A stretch of 64,000 nucleotides of DNA from Bremerella volcania (GCF_007748115.1 NZ_CP036289.1:4650001-4714000), one strand, 5' to 3'. Numbered from the stretch's first letter, positions 19,534 to 28,192 are shown. Notes: generated by a model not told the origin, from the letters alone. A program made the numbers and translations.

Positions 19534-19566
19534 AGAAAAGCCTCGCAACTTGGGCTAGGCTTTTCT
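19534..19566. terminator. Bidirectional hairpin terminator
   Basis: AGAAAAGCCT (19534-19543) pairs perfectly with AGGCTTTTCT (19557-19566) around a 13-base loop. The A-rich and T-rich ends give terminators in both directions. It lies between the convergent stops at 19508 and 19589. Confidence 0.8.
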
Positions 19567-19588
19567 GTTTCCTGTCGAGCGTGCTCGA

Positions 19589-20473
19589 TTACTTCTTGAG
19601 CTTCGCAATCAGGTATTCCGTCGAGCTACCATACTCGGGATCCTTCACGCCAGGATGCTTCAGATAGACATCCACGCCCACCTCTTTCAGCTTTTCGGCC
19701 AGGGTCAATCCCATCACGCCGGAGTGGGTCGGATCTTTCGGCGAGGAACCCAGTTCGGGTACTTCGCCACCATAGAACATCGCGATCGGAGGATCGTCTT
19801 CGCTAACGTGCGAGAACGGTGAGTACTCCTTGATCCACGGCATCACTTCTTCGCGCTTCTCCATGACCACGTCCAAGTTCGGCAGGCCGAAAGCATGTGC
19901 ACCGTAGCGATAATTGGGCATCCAATCGCGTAGTTGCTTCGGATCGAGCGAAACCTGGGCACCATTGACCGCGGCGCAGAACAGTCGCGTCGACTCACGG
20001 GCAATGGGGTCTTCGCTCTTGGGATCAGCCATATCGTCATGAAAGGCCAGCCACAACGAAGAACAGCCCCCGGCCGAACCCCCGGTGGCGCCAATCCGTT
20101 CTTTATCCAGGTTCCATTCTTCCGCTTTCGAGCGAACGAACTGCAGCGCCCTGGCGGCGTCTTCCAGAGGTGCTTTGACCGGGGGCTTTACGCCTAGCTC
20201 GACCGCATTCTTGACATAACGGTAGTTGATAGCAACCACCGAGATACCGTTATCGAGGAAAGCCTTGGGGTTGGTCTTTTTGTCTCCCCCTTGCCATCCA
20301 CCGCCGTGGATGTAGAAGACCACCGGCGTTGGCTCTTCCGATTCGGCCTGATAAAAATCAAGCACTTGCCGCGGGTGTTCGCCGTAGGGAACGTCTTTCA
20401 GCTGCTTGGTCTCAGCTACAACAGCCTGTTGAATCAATAACAGGGCAGTAATCGACAACAACAATCGCTTCAT
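19589..20473 (-). CDS. Secreted alpha/beta hydrolase (carboxylesterase-like)
   Basis: This 294-residue enzyme has a signal peptide (MKRLLLSITALLLIQQAVVA). The esterase/lipase-type oxyanion loop HGGGWQGG lies at about 56-63, and the nucleophile elbow GGSAGG places the serine at residue 133. A late DPTHSG near residue 247 probably carries the catalytic histidine. It resembles the BD-FAE-type feruloyl or acetyl esterases common beside polysaccharide-degrading genes; the substrate is inferred only. AAGGAG precedes the start. The beta-helix gene lies 110 bp upstream on the same strand, possibly co-transcribed. Confidence 0.9.
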   Translation of the reverse strand: MKRLLLSITALLLIQQAVVAETKQLKDVPYGEHPRQVLDFYQAESEEPTPVVFYIHGGGWQGGDKKTNPKAFLDNGISVVAINYRYVKNAVELGVKPPVKAPLEDAARALQFVRSKAEEWNLDKERIGATGGSAGGCSSLWLAFHDDMADPKSEDPIARESTRLFCAAVNGAQVSLDPKQLRDWMPNYRYGAHAFGLPNLDVVMEKREEVMPWIKEYSPFSHVSEDDPPIAMFYGGEVPELGSSPKDPTHSGVMGLTLAEKLKEVGVDVYLKHPGVKDPEYGSSTEYLIAKLKK

Positions 20474-20583
20474 GGAGGAAGCTCCTTAGGTGGGAGAGAG
20501 ATTAGGTCGTGGGTAGGATCGATTCAAAAATAGCCGCTTTTGATTCGAGTTGCAAGAAAATCGCTTCGTCAGGCCAGGCGAGC

Positions 20584-21693
20584 CTAAGGGGCTTTCTCCG
20601 CTGGGACTTCGCCGCGAACTTTGGCACCGGTGGTGTTCAGCTCGACGTCGACGAAGCGGCACTCTTGAAACATCACGTCCCCGCCGTCCAGTCGCACACG
20701 TGCCGGTTGCTGCTTTCCTTTGGTCTGGATCGAAACGCGCTCGAGATGCAGCACGAACGACTCTTCCCCGGATCGAGGCCCGGCGACCAGGGCCGAGGCG
20801 GACGTGCTGTTGATGATCTGACAATCGACCAGGGCATGCTTTCTTCCGATCAACAGGACGTCGACGTTCACATTCCCGTAGAATCGACAGTTCCGATAAA
20901 TCGTCTCAGCCTGGTTGACGTCGGCCACGCCGTTCTCATTCCCGAAGAAGGCACTCCGATCGATCGTGCACTGGGCCGATTCATGAGCCGAGAATCCTTC
21001 GTCAAAGCAATCGAAGCCTGCAATGTTTTGAAAGACAAGCGCGCGGCAATCGCCGTGCACGTTAAATCCGTCATTCAAAAAGTTTCGAGTACGAAGATTT
21101 CGCACGACAAGTCGCTGGCATTCGCCGCTGGTGGCTATTCCATTGACACGCGTGGACCACTCAAGCTGGGATACATCGCCGCGAACAACCAACCAGCCCG
21201 ACTTTTCATCGATCCTCTCAAAGCAGAACTGACCGGGCATTAACTTGCTTGCCGGAGGAAACTCAGGCGAGTTAGCACTCTGCGTTCGTCCCATACGCTC
21301 CATGCGTCCGTCGAAGATCAACAGATGTCGGTCGAGCGGCGTGCGTGGTAGTTTGCGGCGATAGAGTCCGGTCTCCAGTTCTTCCCAACCGGTCGCCGGC
21401 AGTGGATCTGCCCCGTCCAGGGTGACACCGTTCCCTTCGATCGTGATGCCTGACTTAGCTCGAAAATGCCCCGATTGCCGGTAGACGGCTCCACGCGGAT
21501 GCAAATGAATCACATCCCCATCGACGGCCTTATTGATCGCGGCCTGAAGCGTTTTCAATGGAGCCTCTTGCGAGCCCACATTCGTGTCGTTACCAAGGGG
21601 TGGATTGACGTGCAACTGGGCAGCTGCCGAAGCCGACGAGCCCAGAAGAAGACCAGGCGGACACAGAATCAGAGAGAAAACAATAACACGCAT
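20584..21693 (-). CDS. Secreted right-handed parallel beta-helix protein
   Basis: This 369-residue protein starts at ATG 21693; a GTG one codon earlier is also in frame. A signal peptide (MRVIVFSLILCPPGLLLGSSASA) is followed by LHVNPPLGNDTNVGSQEAPLKTLQAAINKAVDGDVIHL, the standard entry of pectate-lyase-like beta-helices. The middle holds short repeating strands such as LVVRNLRTRNFLNDGFNVHG, LVFQNIAGFDCFDEGFSAH and CTIDRSAFFGNENG, each one helical turn of about 22 residues. Such proteins are usually polysaccharide lyases or binding proteins. Together with the esterase downstream it suggests a small glycan-processing unit. Confidence 0.85.
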   Translation of the reverse strand: MRVIVFSLILCPPGLLLGSSASAAAQLHVNPPLGNDTNVGSQEAPLKTLQAAINKAVDGDVIHLHPRGAVYRQSGHFRAKSGITIEGNGVTLDGADPLPATGWEELETGLYRRKLPRTPLDRHLLIFDGRMERMGRTQSANSPEFPPASKLMPGQFCFERIDEKSGWLVVRGDVSQLEWSTRVNGIATSGECQRLVVRNLRTRNFLNDGFNVHGDCRALVFQNIAGFDCFDEGFSAHESAQCTIDRSAFFGNENGVADVNQAETIYRNCRFYGNVNVDVLLIGRKHALVDCQIINSTSASALVAGPRSGEESFVLHLERVSIQTKGKQQPARVRLDGGDVMFQECRFVDVELNTTGAKVRGEVPAEKAP

Positions 21694-21824
21694 CACGAGT
21701 TTTTGGCACCCAAGAGAATTGGAGGTAGGAAGTCGTTATAGTGTATCCTCGAATCACTTGGTAATAAATCGTGGCGTAAGCATCGAACCAAACGATCGCA
21801 ATCATATTCAACGAAGCGGAAAGC

Positions 21825-23312
21825 ATGGGAAACAGTAATCGTCGGTATGCATTGCTATTGGTCGTCTTGTTTGCGGCGTGCTTTGCCACTCAAGCAATGT
21901 CTGCCGAATTCCTGGTGATTTCCGATATTCACTTTCAACCCTTCACAGGCCTTAACCGAGAGCAGTTCAAGCATCTTGCGAGCTTGCCGGCCAGTCAATG
22001 GCCTGAGTTTCTTGCATCAAGTAATCATTCGCTCGGCACCACCGGCAGCGACAGCAATTACCTCCTGATGACCTCGGCCTTGGATGCCGCGAAGTCGCAT
22101 ACGCCCCGTCCACTCTTCATTCTTTACCCGGGTGATTTCCTTGCCCACCAATGGCAAGAGTACTACGAGAAGCTCGCGCTGCGATCGATTGCTGATGATC
22201 CGGAAGCATACCAAGCATTTACCATGAAAGCGATTGAAGTCGTTGCCGCCGAGCTGCGAAAGCGTTATCCCGACGTGCCTGTTCTGGCGACTCTTGGCAA
22301 TGATGATTCTTTCTGCGGCGATTATTGGATTCAGCCTGATGGAGCGTTTCTCCACCAGTTCGCCAGCCGATGGCAACCGATGCTCGGCGATACGATCGAC
22401 GCCGAACCGTTTCGCCAGTCGTTTCCATCCCTGGGGGCTTACCGCGCCGATCTACCGGGCATGTCATCCGACCGATTGCTCGTGTTAAATTCGGTCTATT
22501 GGTCCGGCAGCTACTGCTCGTCTTACTTCGATCCCAAGGATCAGAACTGTTGCCAATGTCAAAATCCAGACGCTAGGCCGGGGCATGCTCAGATGGATTG
22601 GTTGGAGTCCGAGCTTGAACTTGCCCGGAAGCAGCAGAAGCGAGTCTGGCTGCTGATGCATGTTCCGCCGGGGCTGGATAGTTACCTCGAAGACAAGTCA
22701 GGCGGCCGCAGCCTGGCGGCCGAGATGTGGCAGCCTGAGTTCATGCGGCGTTACTTGAAACTGGTTGAACGATACCACGACATTCTGCATGTCTCATTCA
22801 CCGGCCACACGCACATGGATGACTTTCGCATCGATCGGCCGAATGAGAAGCCTGTTTTGCTGCATAAGGTGGCCCCGGCGATCAGCCCCATCTTCGGCAA
22901 CAACCCTGGCTTTCAAGCATTCGAGGTCGATCCTGAGACGGGCATCATCTCCAACTGGAAGACCTACTCGTTGGACCTTACCCATAGTACAACCTCAAGC
23001 AAGTGGCGTCTGGAATATGAAAACCGGACCACCTATCAGCTTGAATCGCTCAATGCCGAGTCGGCCGAGCAGCTGTTCCGCTTTATGCATGCTCACCCCG
23101 ACTCGGGCTTTGCTTCCGCGTATCGCAAACACTACGGCATGGGTGCGTTTACCATCCCAGAGAAGGACTTGCCCTTCTATCTTTGTACGATCTTGAACGC
23201 GACCTATCCGCAATTTGCTGCCTGCCTTCAGCAACACGGTCTCGCTCAGCCCCAACAGGCCGACGAGCCAGCCCAAGTTCGACGCCACGCTGGCGGCATG
23301 AGTGGCATGTAG
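21825..23312 (+). CDS. Secreted metallophosphoesterase, acid-sphingomyelinase-like
   Basis: This 495-residue protein has a signal peptide (1-27, ending TQAMSA). The calcineurin-like phosphoesterase metal motifs appear in order: SDIHFQPF (D-x-H) near residue 35, GNDDSFCGDYW in place of GNHD near 156, and GHTHMDDF near 328. A C-terminal helical region (ESAEQLFRFMHAHPDSGFASAYRKHYG, then LPFYLCTILNATYPQF) resembles the carboxy-terminal domain of acid sphingomyelinase-like phosphodiesterases. It probably cleaves phosphodiesters or phospholipid headgroups outside the cytoplasm. The gene is divergent from the beta-helix gene. The GNDD variant is normal in the sphingomyelinase branch, where N replaces H. 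Confidence 0.88.
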   Translation: MGNSNRRYALLLVVLFAACFATQAMSAEFLVISDIHFQPFTGLNREQFKHLASLPASQWPEFLASSNHSLGTTGSDSNYLLMTSALDAAKSHTPRPLFILYPGDFLAHQWQEYYEKLALRSIADDPEAYQAFTMKAIEVVAAELRKRYPDVPVLATLGNDDSFCGDYWIQPDGAFLHQFASRWQPMLGDTIDAEPFRQSFPSLGAYRADLPGMSSDRLLVLNSVYWSGSYCSSYFDPKDQNCCQCQNPDARPGHAQMDWLESELELARKQQKRVWLLMHVPPGLDSYLEDKSGGRSLAAEMWQPEFMRRYLKLVERYHDILHVSFTGHTHMDDFRIDRPNEKPVLLHKVAPAISPIFGNNPGFQAFEVDPETGIISNWKTYSLDLTHSTTSSKWRLEYENRTTYQLESLNAESAEQLFRFMHAHPDSGFASAYRKHYGMGAFTIPEKDLPFYLCTILNATYPQFAACLQQHGLAQPQQADEPAQVRRHAGGMSGM

Positions 23313-23439
23313 CGCCTACAGCTCTGGCCTAGCTCGGATTTTGGCTGAGACTCTACCCTAGGGCCAATGGCCTGCCCTGGCAGTCGCTCCCAGCTTGTTT
23401 GCGGCTTACCTCAAATCAAAAGCTTGTACCAAATACATG

Positions 23440-23467
23440 TTGACATATCGCGACCTTTCGATATATT
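23440..23467 (+). promoter_or_regulatory. Promoter and operator of the arsR/sulfide cluster (site 1)
   Basis: TTGACA (23440-23445) and TATATT (23462-23467) form a sigma-70-like promoter with a 16-bp spacer. Inside the spacer is an inverted repeat, ATATCG (23445-23450) and CGATAT (23459-23464), around the core CGACCTTT. ArsR/SmtB repressors typically bind such repeats between -35 and -10. GAGAGGAG and the arsR ATG follow. Confidence 0.75.
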
Positions 23468-23487
23468 AACATTAAGAGAGGAGTGAA

Positions 23488-23829
23488 ATGACACCGATAA
23501 ACCAACCATCCGGAAAGCCTTTGGGAAGCGTGCAGGAGTTTGCAGAAGCAGCAGAATGCCTTCGCACGCTGGCACACCCGGTCCGACTGAGAATCGTTCA
23601 ACTGCTGCTTCACGGTCGTTACACGGTCGGCGAGATCGCCCAGGATTGTGAAACGCCCGACAATGTGACTTCGGAACACTTGCGTCTGCTACAGCGATGT
23701 GGCTTTCTGCAAAGCGAACGAGAAGGACGCTTCGTCTACTACCAGGTTGCCGAGCCTCACCTCAAGCACCTCATGGCATGTATCGAAGGTCGTTTCTTGC
23801 CGTGTGGTGCGAAGTATCGGGCCCCTTAG
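23488..23829 (+). CDS. ArsR/SmtB family repressor, probably persulfide- or thiol-responsive
   Basis: This 113-residue winged-helix repressor has the signature LRTLAHPVRLRIVQLLL at 25-41, a recognition region TVGEIAQDCETPDNVTSEHLRLLQRCGFL at 46-74, and the wing SEREGRFVYYQV. Cysteines are at 24, 54, 71, 98 and 106. The ELCVC arsenite motif is absent. In the sulfide-responsive ArsR proteins BigR and SqrR a disulfide or polysulfide bridge forms between one cysteine near the N-terminal helices and one in the last helix; C24 with C98 or C106 could do the same, but that is inference. It probably represses itself and the sulfur genes downstream, since an inverted repeat lies in its promoter and a related sequence precedes the exporter gene. 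Confidence 0.9.
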   Translation: MTPINQPSGKPLGSVQEFAEAAECLRTLAHPVRLRIVQLLLHGRYTVGEIAQDCETPDNVTSEHLRLLQRCGFLQSEREGRFVYYQVAEPHLKHLMACIEGRFLPCGAKYRAP

Positions 23830-23856
23830 TTTTTTTTGCGAATTCACCTCGTAGCA

Positions 23857-23884
23857 TTGCGATATTTCGACCTTTAGGTACTTT
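23857..23884 (+). promoter_or_regulatory. Second promoter/operator-like site, before the exporter gene (site 2)
   Basis: Between arsR and the TauE/SafE gene, ATAT-TT-CGACCTTT (23862-23875) repeats the left and core parts of site 1 (ATAT-CG-CGACCTTT) with the same spacing. A TTGCGA at 23857-23862 sits at the same offset from the core as TTGACA in site 1, and TACTTT at 23879-23884 at the -10 distance. The right half is AGGTAC rather than the inverted CGATAT. The -35 and -10 are weak, so this is a probable operator with a less certain promoter. Confidence 0.5.
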
Positions 23885-23929
23885 TGTTTCGTACACGCAC
23901 GAGAGCGAAAGGCGGACATTGGTGAAGCC

Positions 23930-24748
23930 ATGACGATGTTTCTCGCGGTCCTGTTCGGAGCAGTCGTCGGTTTTGCTTTAGGGCTAACCGGCGGAGGAGG
24001 AGGCGTATTTGCCGTCCCCCTGCTTGTCTTCGGACTTGGGATCGAACCGCGAGAAGCCGTCGGCATTTCCCTGGCGGCCGTCGGCGGCACGGCAATCTCC
24101 GGCGCACTGCCTCGATTGCTGCGAAAAGAAATCGAACTGAGAACTGGCCTGCTGTTTGCAGTTTCGGGAATGTTAGGAGCACCCATCGGGGCATACCTTT
24201 CCAAGTTCGTCCCAGGAAACGTACTGCTCACCTTGTTCGCGTTTTTGATGTTTGTGGTCGCCTACCGCATGTGGCAGAAATCGAAAACGCCGGAGGTCGC
24301 TGCTGCCGCACACTGCCATCCCGATGCCAATCGTGCTGCTTGTCAGCGAGATGAAGATGGAAAGCTCATCCTGACTTCCAAGTGTGCTCGGCTCTTGGTC
24401 CTCGTGGGAATCGCCACGGGGCTCCTGTCGGGGATGTTTGGTGTCGGCGGAGGATTTGTGATCGTCCCGGCACTGGTGCTGTTCAGTGGTATGCATATTC
24501 ATCGCGCTATTGCGACCTCGCTGTTTGTGATTGTCCTGATCAGCTTGAGCGGATTCACCTCGCACCTGCTGAGCGGAAACGATTTCAACTGGGGCTTGAC
24601 GATTCAGTTCCTGGTCGGCGGCTTCGCGGGCATGGGCCTGGGAAGCATGCTTGCTCGAAAACTCAAAGGCCCCACGCTTCAGAGAATTTTCGCGACGGCC
24701 GTTGCCCTGGTCGCCGTCTTTGTTATCGCCAAGTCAACACTTCTATAG
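23930..24748 (+). CDS. TauE/SafE family sulfite/sulfur exporter
   Basis: This 272-residue integral membrane protein has about eight hydrophobic segments in two halves. The first carries the family signature LTGGGGGVFAVPLLVFGLGIEPREAVGISLAAV and the second the matching GMFGVGGGFVIVPALVLFSGMHIHRAIATSLFVIVLIS. A cytoplasmic loop between the halves (about 115-150) contains the cysteines of AHCHPDANRAACQRDEDG. The family exports sulfite, sulfoacetate or related anions; here export of sulfite produced by persulfide oxidation is the natural inference. It lies 100 bp after arsR and 17 bp before the persulfide dioxygenase-like gene. Confidence 0.92.
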   Translation: MTMFLAVLFGAVVGFALGLTGGGGGVFAVPLLVFGLGIEPREAVGISLAAVGGTAISGALPRLLRKEIELRTGLLFAVSGMLGAPIGAYLSKFVPGNVLLTLFAFLMFVVAYRMWQKSKTPEVAAAAHCHPDANRAACQRDEDGKLILTSKCARLLVLVGIATGLLSGMFGVGGGFVIVPALVLFSGMHIHRAIATSLFVIVLISLSGFTSHLLSGNDFNWGLTIQFLVGGFAGMGLGSMLARKLKGPTLQRIFATAVALVAVFVIAKSTLL

Positions 24749-24765
24749 AAAAAAGGACCCCTGCC

Positions 24766-26190
24766 ATGTTACTCAAATACTTCTACGACAAGTCGCTTGC
24801 TCATGCTTCTTATATGGTCGGCTGCCAGCGAGGCGGCGTGGCCGTGATCGTCGACCCAGGCCGCGACATCCAAAAGTACCTCGACGCCGCACAGCGCGAA
24901 GGGGTCAAGATCATTGCCATCGCCGAAACCCACATTCATGCCGACTACGTCTCCGGAGCACGCGAACTGGCCGATCGCATCGATGCCAAGCTCTACGTTT
25001 CGGATGAAGGTCCCCAAGAGTGGAAGTACGAGTATGCCCACCAATACTCGCATCAATTGCTGCATGAAGGCGATCACTTCATGATCGGGAACATTCGATT
25101 CGATGTGCTTCACACGCCGGGGCATACGCCTGAGAGCATTTCATTTCTGGTGACTGATCAAGGAGGGGGTGCTCAAGAGCCCATGGGCATCTTCACCGGC
25201 GACTTCGTCTTCGTGAATGCGATCGGCAGACCCGACCTGTTGGAACAAGCCGCTGGCATCATGAACACTGCCAAAGCAGGCGCCAGCGACCTTTTCCACT
25301 CGATCGAAAAGTTCAAGAAGCTGCCTGAATACCTGCAAGTCTGGCCCGCACACGGGGCCGGAAGTGCCTGCGGTAAGGGGCTCGGTGCCATTCCCTCCTC
25401 CACGGTGGGCTACGAACTTCGATTCAATCCAGGCCTGCAGTTCAACGAGGAAGAAGCGTTCGTCGATTACATCCTGGCTGATCAGCCAGAAGTGCCTCCC
25501 TACTTCGCCGTGATGAAGCGCGTCAATAAGGAAGGCCCAAAAGTCATTGGCGAAAACGCCGGAATCGAAAAGCTTCCAGTCGAGAAGCTATCGTCAGCCA
25601 TCGAGCAAGGCACGGTCGTCGATCTCATCGCCGCGAAGACGTTCGCCCAGGCTCATGCCGCAGGCACAATCAACATCCCCGTCGGTTCGCTTAGCACCTG
25701 GGGAGGGTGGCTCATCGACTACGATCGCCCGGCATTCCTCGTGGGTACCGCCGCGCAAATGAAAGAAGCGATGCTCGTCCTGCTCAGCATCGGAGCTGAA
25801 GACATTGGCGGCTACTTCGAGCGAGACGAACTCGCCAAAGAAAACCTGCTGACCGAAAGCTACGAAAGCGTCAATGCGTCCGAACTGTCCGAGCTTCTCG
25901 ACAACCATTCGGTCACATTGGTCGATGTGCGAAGTGATCAAGAGTGGAATGCCGGCCACATTCCTCAAGCCCGGCATCACTTCCTGGGCAAGTTGCCCAA
26001 GACCTTGGACGGGATTCCCCAGGATCAAAAGGTTGTGGTTAACTGCCGCAGCGGTGCTCGCTCTGCCATCGGCGTCAGCGTGCTCCAGGCTGCCGGCAGA
26101 AAGAACGTGGTCAACCTGGACGGTGGGTTCACCGGGTGGACCGGCAAGGGCTATTCGGTGGTTCACCCCGAGGCCGTTGCTTCCAAGTAA
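24766..26190 (+). CDS. ETHE1-type MBL-fold persulfide dioxygenase fused to two rhodanese domains
   Basis: This 474-residue protein starts at ATG 24766 behind AAAAGGA; a longer open frame upstream only overlaps the exporter gene. The metallo-beta-lactamase domain covers about 1-240, with THIHADYVSG (H56, H58, D60), HTPGHTPES and TGDFVFVNAIGRPDLLE, as in ETHE1 persulfide dioxygenases, which oxidise glutathione persulfide to sulfite. A first rhodanese-like domain (about 260-350) has GTAAQM where the cysteine loop should be, so it looks inactive. The second (about 370-465) has NCRSGARS with C427 and looks active. The order matches CstB-like proteins. A tyrosine replaces the second-site histidine in HADH, which this iron-only branch does not need. 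Confidence 0.92.
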   Translation: MLLKYFYDKSLAHASYMVGCQRGGVAVIVDPGRDIQKYLDAAQREGVKIIAIAETHIHADYVSGARELADRIDAKLYVSDEGPQEWKYEYAHQYSHQLLHEGDHFMIGNIRFDVLHTPGHTPESISFLVTDQGGGAQEPMGIFTGDFVFVNAIGRPDLLEQAAGIMNTAKAGASDLFHSIEKFKKLPEYLQVWPAHGAGSACGKGLGAIPSSTVGYELRFNPGLQFNEEEAFVDYILADQPEVPPYFAVMKRVNKEGPKVIGENAGIEKLPVEKLSSAIEQGTVVDLIAAKTFAQAHAAGTINIPVGSLSTWGGWLIDYDRPAFLVGTAAQMKEAMLVLLSIGAEDIGGYFERDELAKENLLTESYESVNASELSELLDNHSVTLVDVRSDQEWNAGHIPQARHHFLGKLPKTLDGIPQDQKVVVNCRSGARSAIGVSVLQAAGRKNVVNLDGGFTGWTGKGYSVVHPEAVASK

Positions 26191-26237
26191 CGGGACGACG
26201 TCCGGTATCACTTTTAAATAGGAACCCAAGGTGACCC

Positions 26238-26996
26238 ATGATCGATACGACGACCACGGCACGTTCCCAGTCCGTGGAAGAACGGTTGAACGACCCTCGA
26301 ACGCAAGAGATGTTGCACCGTTTGCTGGACCACGCGGAAGTACTGGACAACCTCCTTGTCATGGCCAACGACATACCGAATCTGTTGGCCGTGGCCACGG
26401 ACTTGTTCGATGCGGTCGCGCGTCAGGCAGCCGAGAGCGACATTGACCTAGAGCAACGAGCAACTCAACTGCTTCACCTCTTCAAGAAAGTGACCGATCC
26501 GCAGAACCTTCAGGCGCTGAATGTCTTGGTGGATCATCTTCCGCAATTGGAAAAGGCCGCCAAAATGTCGGATGACTTGCCGAACCTGGTTGCGGTAGCC
26601 ACCGACGTCTTCGACGAGTGGGCCACCGAATTGAAGCAGGACGGTGTTGAACTGGAAAAGAGTGTCCGCAACGGCGTTCGTGCGGCACTCTACCTCGGAG
26701 GACAGATCCGACGCGAAGAACTCGATCGGCTTGGTTACCTGCTACGATCCGACGTTCTGAGCGAACATTCGGTGGAAACGGTCAGCCTGATGGGTTCTGC
26801 GCTGTCATCTTGTCGCCAAGGCAGTTGCGAGCAACCGGTGCCGCAGCGGCTTGGACTGTTCGGACTCCTTAACGCTTCACGCGATTCCAACACGCAACGT
26901 GCTTTGGCCTTTGCGGTTCAATTTGGCAAGTGCTTCGGCAACTTGCTCGACGAAAAACATCCCCCTCAATCCCCTTCGCCAACAGCTAAAAGTTAG
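26238..26996 (+). CDS. DUF1641 protein of the sulfide-oxidation cluster
   Basis: This 252-residue soluble, mostly helical protein contains two similar segments, LLVMANDIPNLLAVATDLFDAVA (about residues 37-60) and KMSDDLPNLVAVATDVFDEWA (about 112-133), the first followed by a helix and VTDPQNLQALNVLVDHLP. A DUF1641-like part follows. DUF1641 proteins are regularly encoded beside sulfide:quinone oxidoreductases and rhodaneses, but their role is unknown; a scaffold or membrane-recruitment function is only a guess. The gene lies 47 bp after the persulfide dioxygenase and 11 bp before the SQR gene. Confidence 0.8.
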   Translation: MIDTTTTARSQSVEERLNDPRTQEMLHRLLDHAEVLDNLLVMANDIPNLLAVATDLFDAVARQAAESDIDLEQRATQLLHLFKKVTDPQNLQALNVLVDHLPQLEKAAKMSDDLPNLVAVATDVFDEWATELKQDGVELEKSVRNGVRAALYLGGQIRREELDRLGYLLRSDVLSEHSVETVSLMGSALSSCRQGSCEQPVPQRLGLFGLLNASRDSNTQRALAFAVQFGKCFGNLLDEKHPPQSPSPTAKS

Positions 26997-27007
26997 GAGA
27001 CTCACTC

Positions 27008-28192
27008 ATGGCTCAGCATCAAATTGTCATTGTTGGCGGAGGAACGGCAGGAATTACGGTGGCTGCCCGTTTACGGAACGCCGATCCCACGCTCGACATT
27101 GCCCTCATCGAGCCGTCCGACAAGCACTATTATCAACCACTCTGGACGTTGGTGGGCGGTGGCATCTTTCGCCCGGAAGTTTCCGGGAGGGAAGAAGCGA
27201 GCGTGATTCCCAGAGGGGTGAAGTGGATCAAGGATGCCGTCGCCACGTTCCAACCCCACGAAAATCAGCTGACCACGCGTGATGGTCAAACGATTGCCTA
27301 CGACTACCTGATTGTCGCACCCGGCATTCAAATCAACTGGGACAAGGTCCAAGGGCTGAAAGAGTCAGTCGGCAAGGACGGTGTTTGCAGCAACTATTCG
27401 ATCAACACAGTCGGAAGCACCTGGAAATTCATTCGTGAATTGAAAGAGGGGACAGCACTTTTCACGCAACCAGCCGGGGCGGTGAAATGTGGCGGTGCTC
27501 CTCAAAAGATCTGTTACCTAGCCGAAGATCACTTCCGTCGGTCCGGCATACGAGACCGCATCAACGTCATCTTCACCGCCGCTGGGCCGCGGCTATTCGC
27601 CGTCGAAGAGTACCGCGAAGTGTTGGAACAAGTGGCCGCGCGGAAAGGGGTCGACACCAGATTTCGCCACAACCTGACGGAGATTCGGCCTGAAAGCAAG
27701 GAAGCCATCTATCGGCACATGGATACCGACGAAGAGATCGTCATCAAGTACGACATGATCCACGTCACGCCGCCGATGGGCGCTCCGGACTTTGTGGCCA
27801 ACAGTGAACTGGCCGGCGAAGGGGGCTGGGTTGACGTCGACAAGTACACCCTCCGCCATAACCGCTTTGCAAATGTCTTCTCCCTCGGTGATGCTTCGAG
27901 TCTGCCTACCTCCAAAACGGGGGCAGCGATCCGCAAGCAAGCTCCGGTGCTGGTCGAAAACCTGCTGTCGGTGATTCACGATCGTCCGCTGACCGCACAA
28001 TACGACGGATATACCTCATGCCCTGTGGTGACTGGATACGACAGCCTGGTGCTGGCTGAGTTCAACTACGAAGGACGCCCAGCCGAAACGTTCCCCTTCG
28101 ATCAGGCACAAGAACGATTCAGCATGTTCCTGCTGAAGAAGTTTGGCCTGCCTGCTTTGTACTGGCACGGCATGTTGAAAGGTCGCGTTTAG
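27008..28192 (+). CDS. sqr: Sulfide:quinone oxidoreductase, type II (mitochondrial SQOR-like)
   Basis: This 394-residue FAD flavoprotein oxidises sulfide and passes electrons to the quinone pool. The N-terminal dinucleotide-binding motif is IVIVGGGTAGITVAARL. The redox cysteine motif KCGGAPQKICYL carries C161, and a second conserved cysteine occurs in GYTSCPVVTGYDSLVLAEFNYEG (C338). These two motifs match the animal mitochondrial SQOR pattern (KCAGAPQKIMYL and GYTSCPLVTGY), placing it in the type II group rather than the classic type I bacterial enzymes. GGAG lies 8 bases before the ATG. Its neighbours supply the next steps of persulfide removal. Confidence 0.93.
   Translation: MAQHQIVIVGGGTAGITVAARLRNADPTLDIALIEPSDKHYYQPLWTLVGGGIFRPEVSGREEASVIPRGVKWIKDAVATFQPHENQLTTRDGQTIAYDYLIVAPGIQINWDKVQGLKESVGKDGVCSNYSINTVGSTWKFIRELKEGTALFTQPAGAVKCGGAPQKICYLAEDHFRRSGIRDRINVIFTAAGPRLFAVEEYREVLEQVAARKGVDTRFRHNLTEIRPESKEAIYRHMDTDEEIVIKYDMIHVTPPMGAPDFVANSELAGEGGWVDVDKYTLRHNRFANVFSLGDASSLPTSKTGAAIRKQAPVLVENLLSVIHDRPLTAQYDGYTSCPVVTGYDSLVLAEFNYEGRPAETFPFDQAQERFSMFLLKKFGLPALYWHGMLKGRV

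Noticed and set aside
24382..24765. An upstream extension of the ETHE1-rhodanese frame
   Set aside because: It overlaps the TauE/SafE gene completely and gives a Cys/Arg-rich translation; the ATG at 24766 with AAAAGGA is the better start.
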